Shown in pieces: positions 38,263 through 38,291 of a stretch of 38,291 nucleotides of DNA (within the stretch, counting starts at the first letter, position 1; each line of letters starts with the position of its first letter). The notes under the pieces were generated by a model. The model made no database searches. It saw nothing but the letters and a program-made list of their open reading frames with translations, and had not been told where the DNA came from. The stretch comes from Syntrophomonadaceae bacterium (GTDB lineage Bacteria; Bacillota; Dethiobacteria; DTU022; PWGO01), in NCBI GenBank assembly GCA_003550565.1, contig PUKQ01000225.1:1-38291 (forward strand). The letters run 5' to 3'. Both the position numbers and the translations under genes were made by a program.

Positions 38263-38291
38263 AAATTCAATTTGTAATTTTTAATCATAAA

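Overview
The window looks like ordinary Firmicutes/Clostridia-type chromosome. It has mixed-strand, mostly house-keeping and anaerobic-metabolism genes, two tRNAs, one T-box leader, and no recognisable transposase, phage or CRISPR locus. (1) From 1 to 15.4 kb nearly every gene is a glutamine-amide-using enzyme or its partner: archaeal-type glutamate synthase parts, glmS, carA, pdxT, hisF/hisH, pyrG and pdxS. All are separated from their usual operon partners and lie on both strands. A T-box leader (specifier read as GCC/Ala) precedes an aminotransferase-hisH-hisF(-pdxT) gene string. (2) From 15.9 to 24.1 kb there is a methylthioadenosine salvage-like string (6-oxopurine-type MTA/MTI phosphorylase, MTA/SAH deaminase, surE, rtcB). 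It is followed by a glycyl radical enzyme with no activase in the window and a convergent D-cysteine desulfhydrase/ACC-deaminase-like PLP enzyme with a Cys-rich tail. (3) From 24.2 to 38.3 kb there is tRNA-Trp, a DUF1992 protein, a flavodoxin, a Fe(III)-type ABC transporter followed by a membrane-anchored beta-propeller, an unrecognised membrane protein with a low-complexity tail divergent from a HTH-only LuxR protein, mscS, thrS, a saccharopine-dehydrogenase-like protein, a DRG-type TGS GTPase, tRNA-Val and an M23 peptidase. Strongest leads: the glutamine-amidotransferase island, the Ala T-box, the orphan glycyl radical enzyme neighbourhood, the gltD/glmS inverted-repeat family and the LuxR/membrane-protein divergent locus. 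All functional calls were made by reading motifs; no database search was run.
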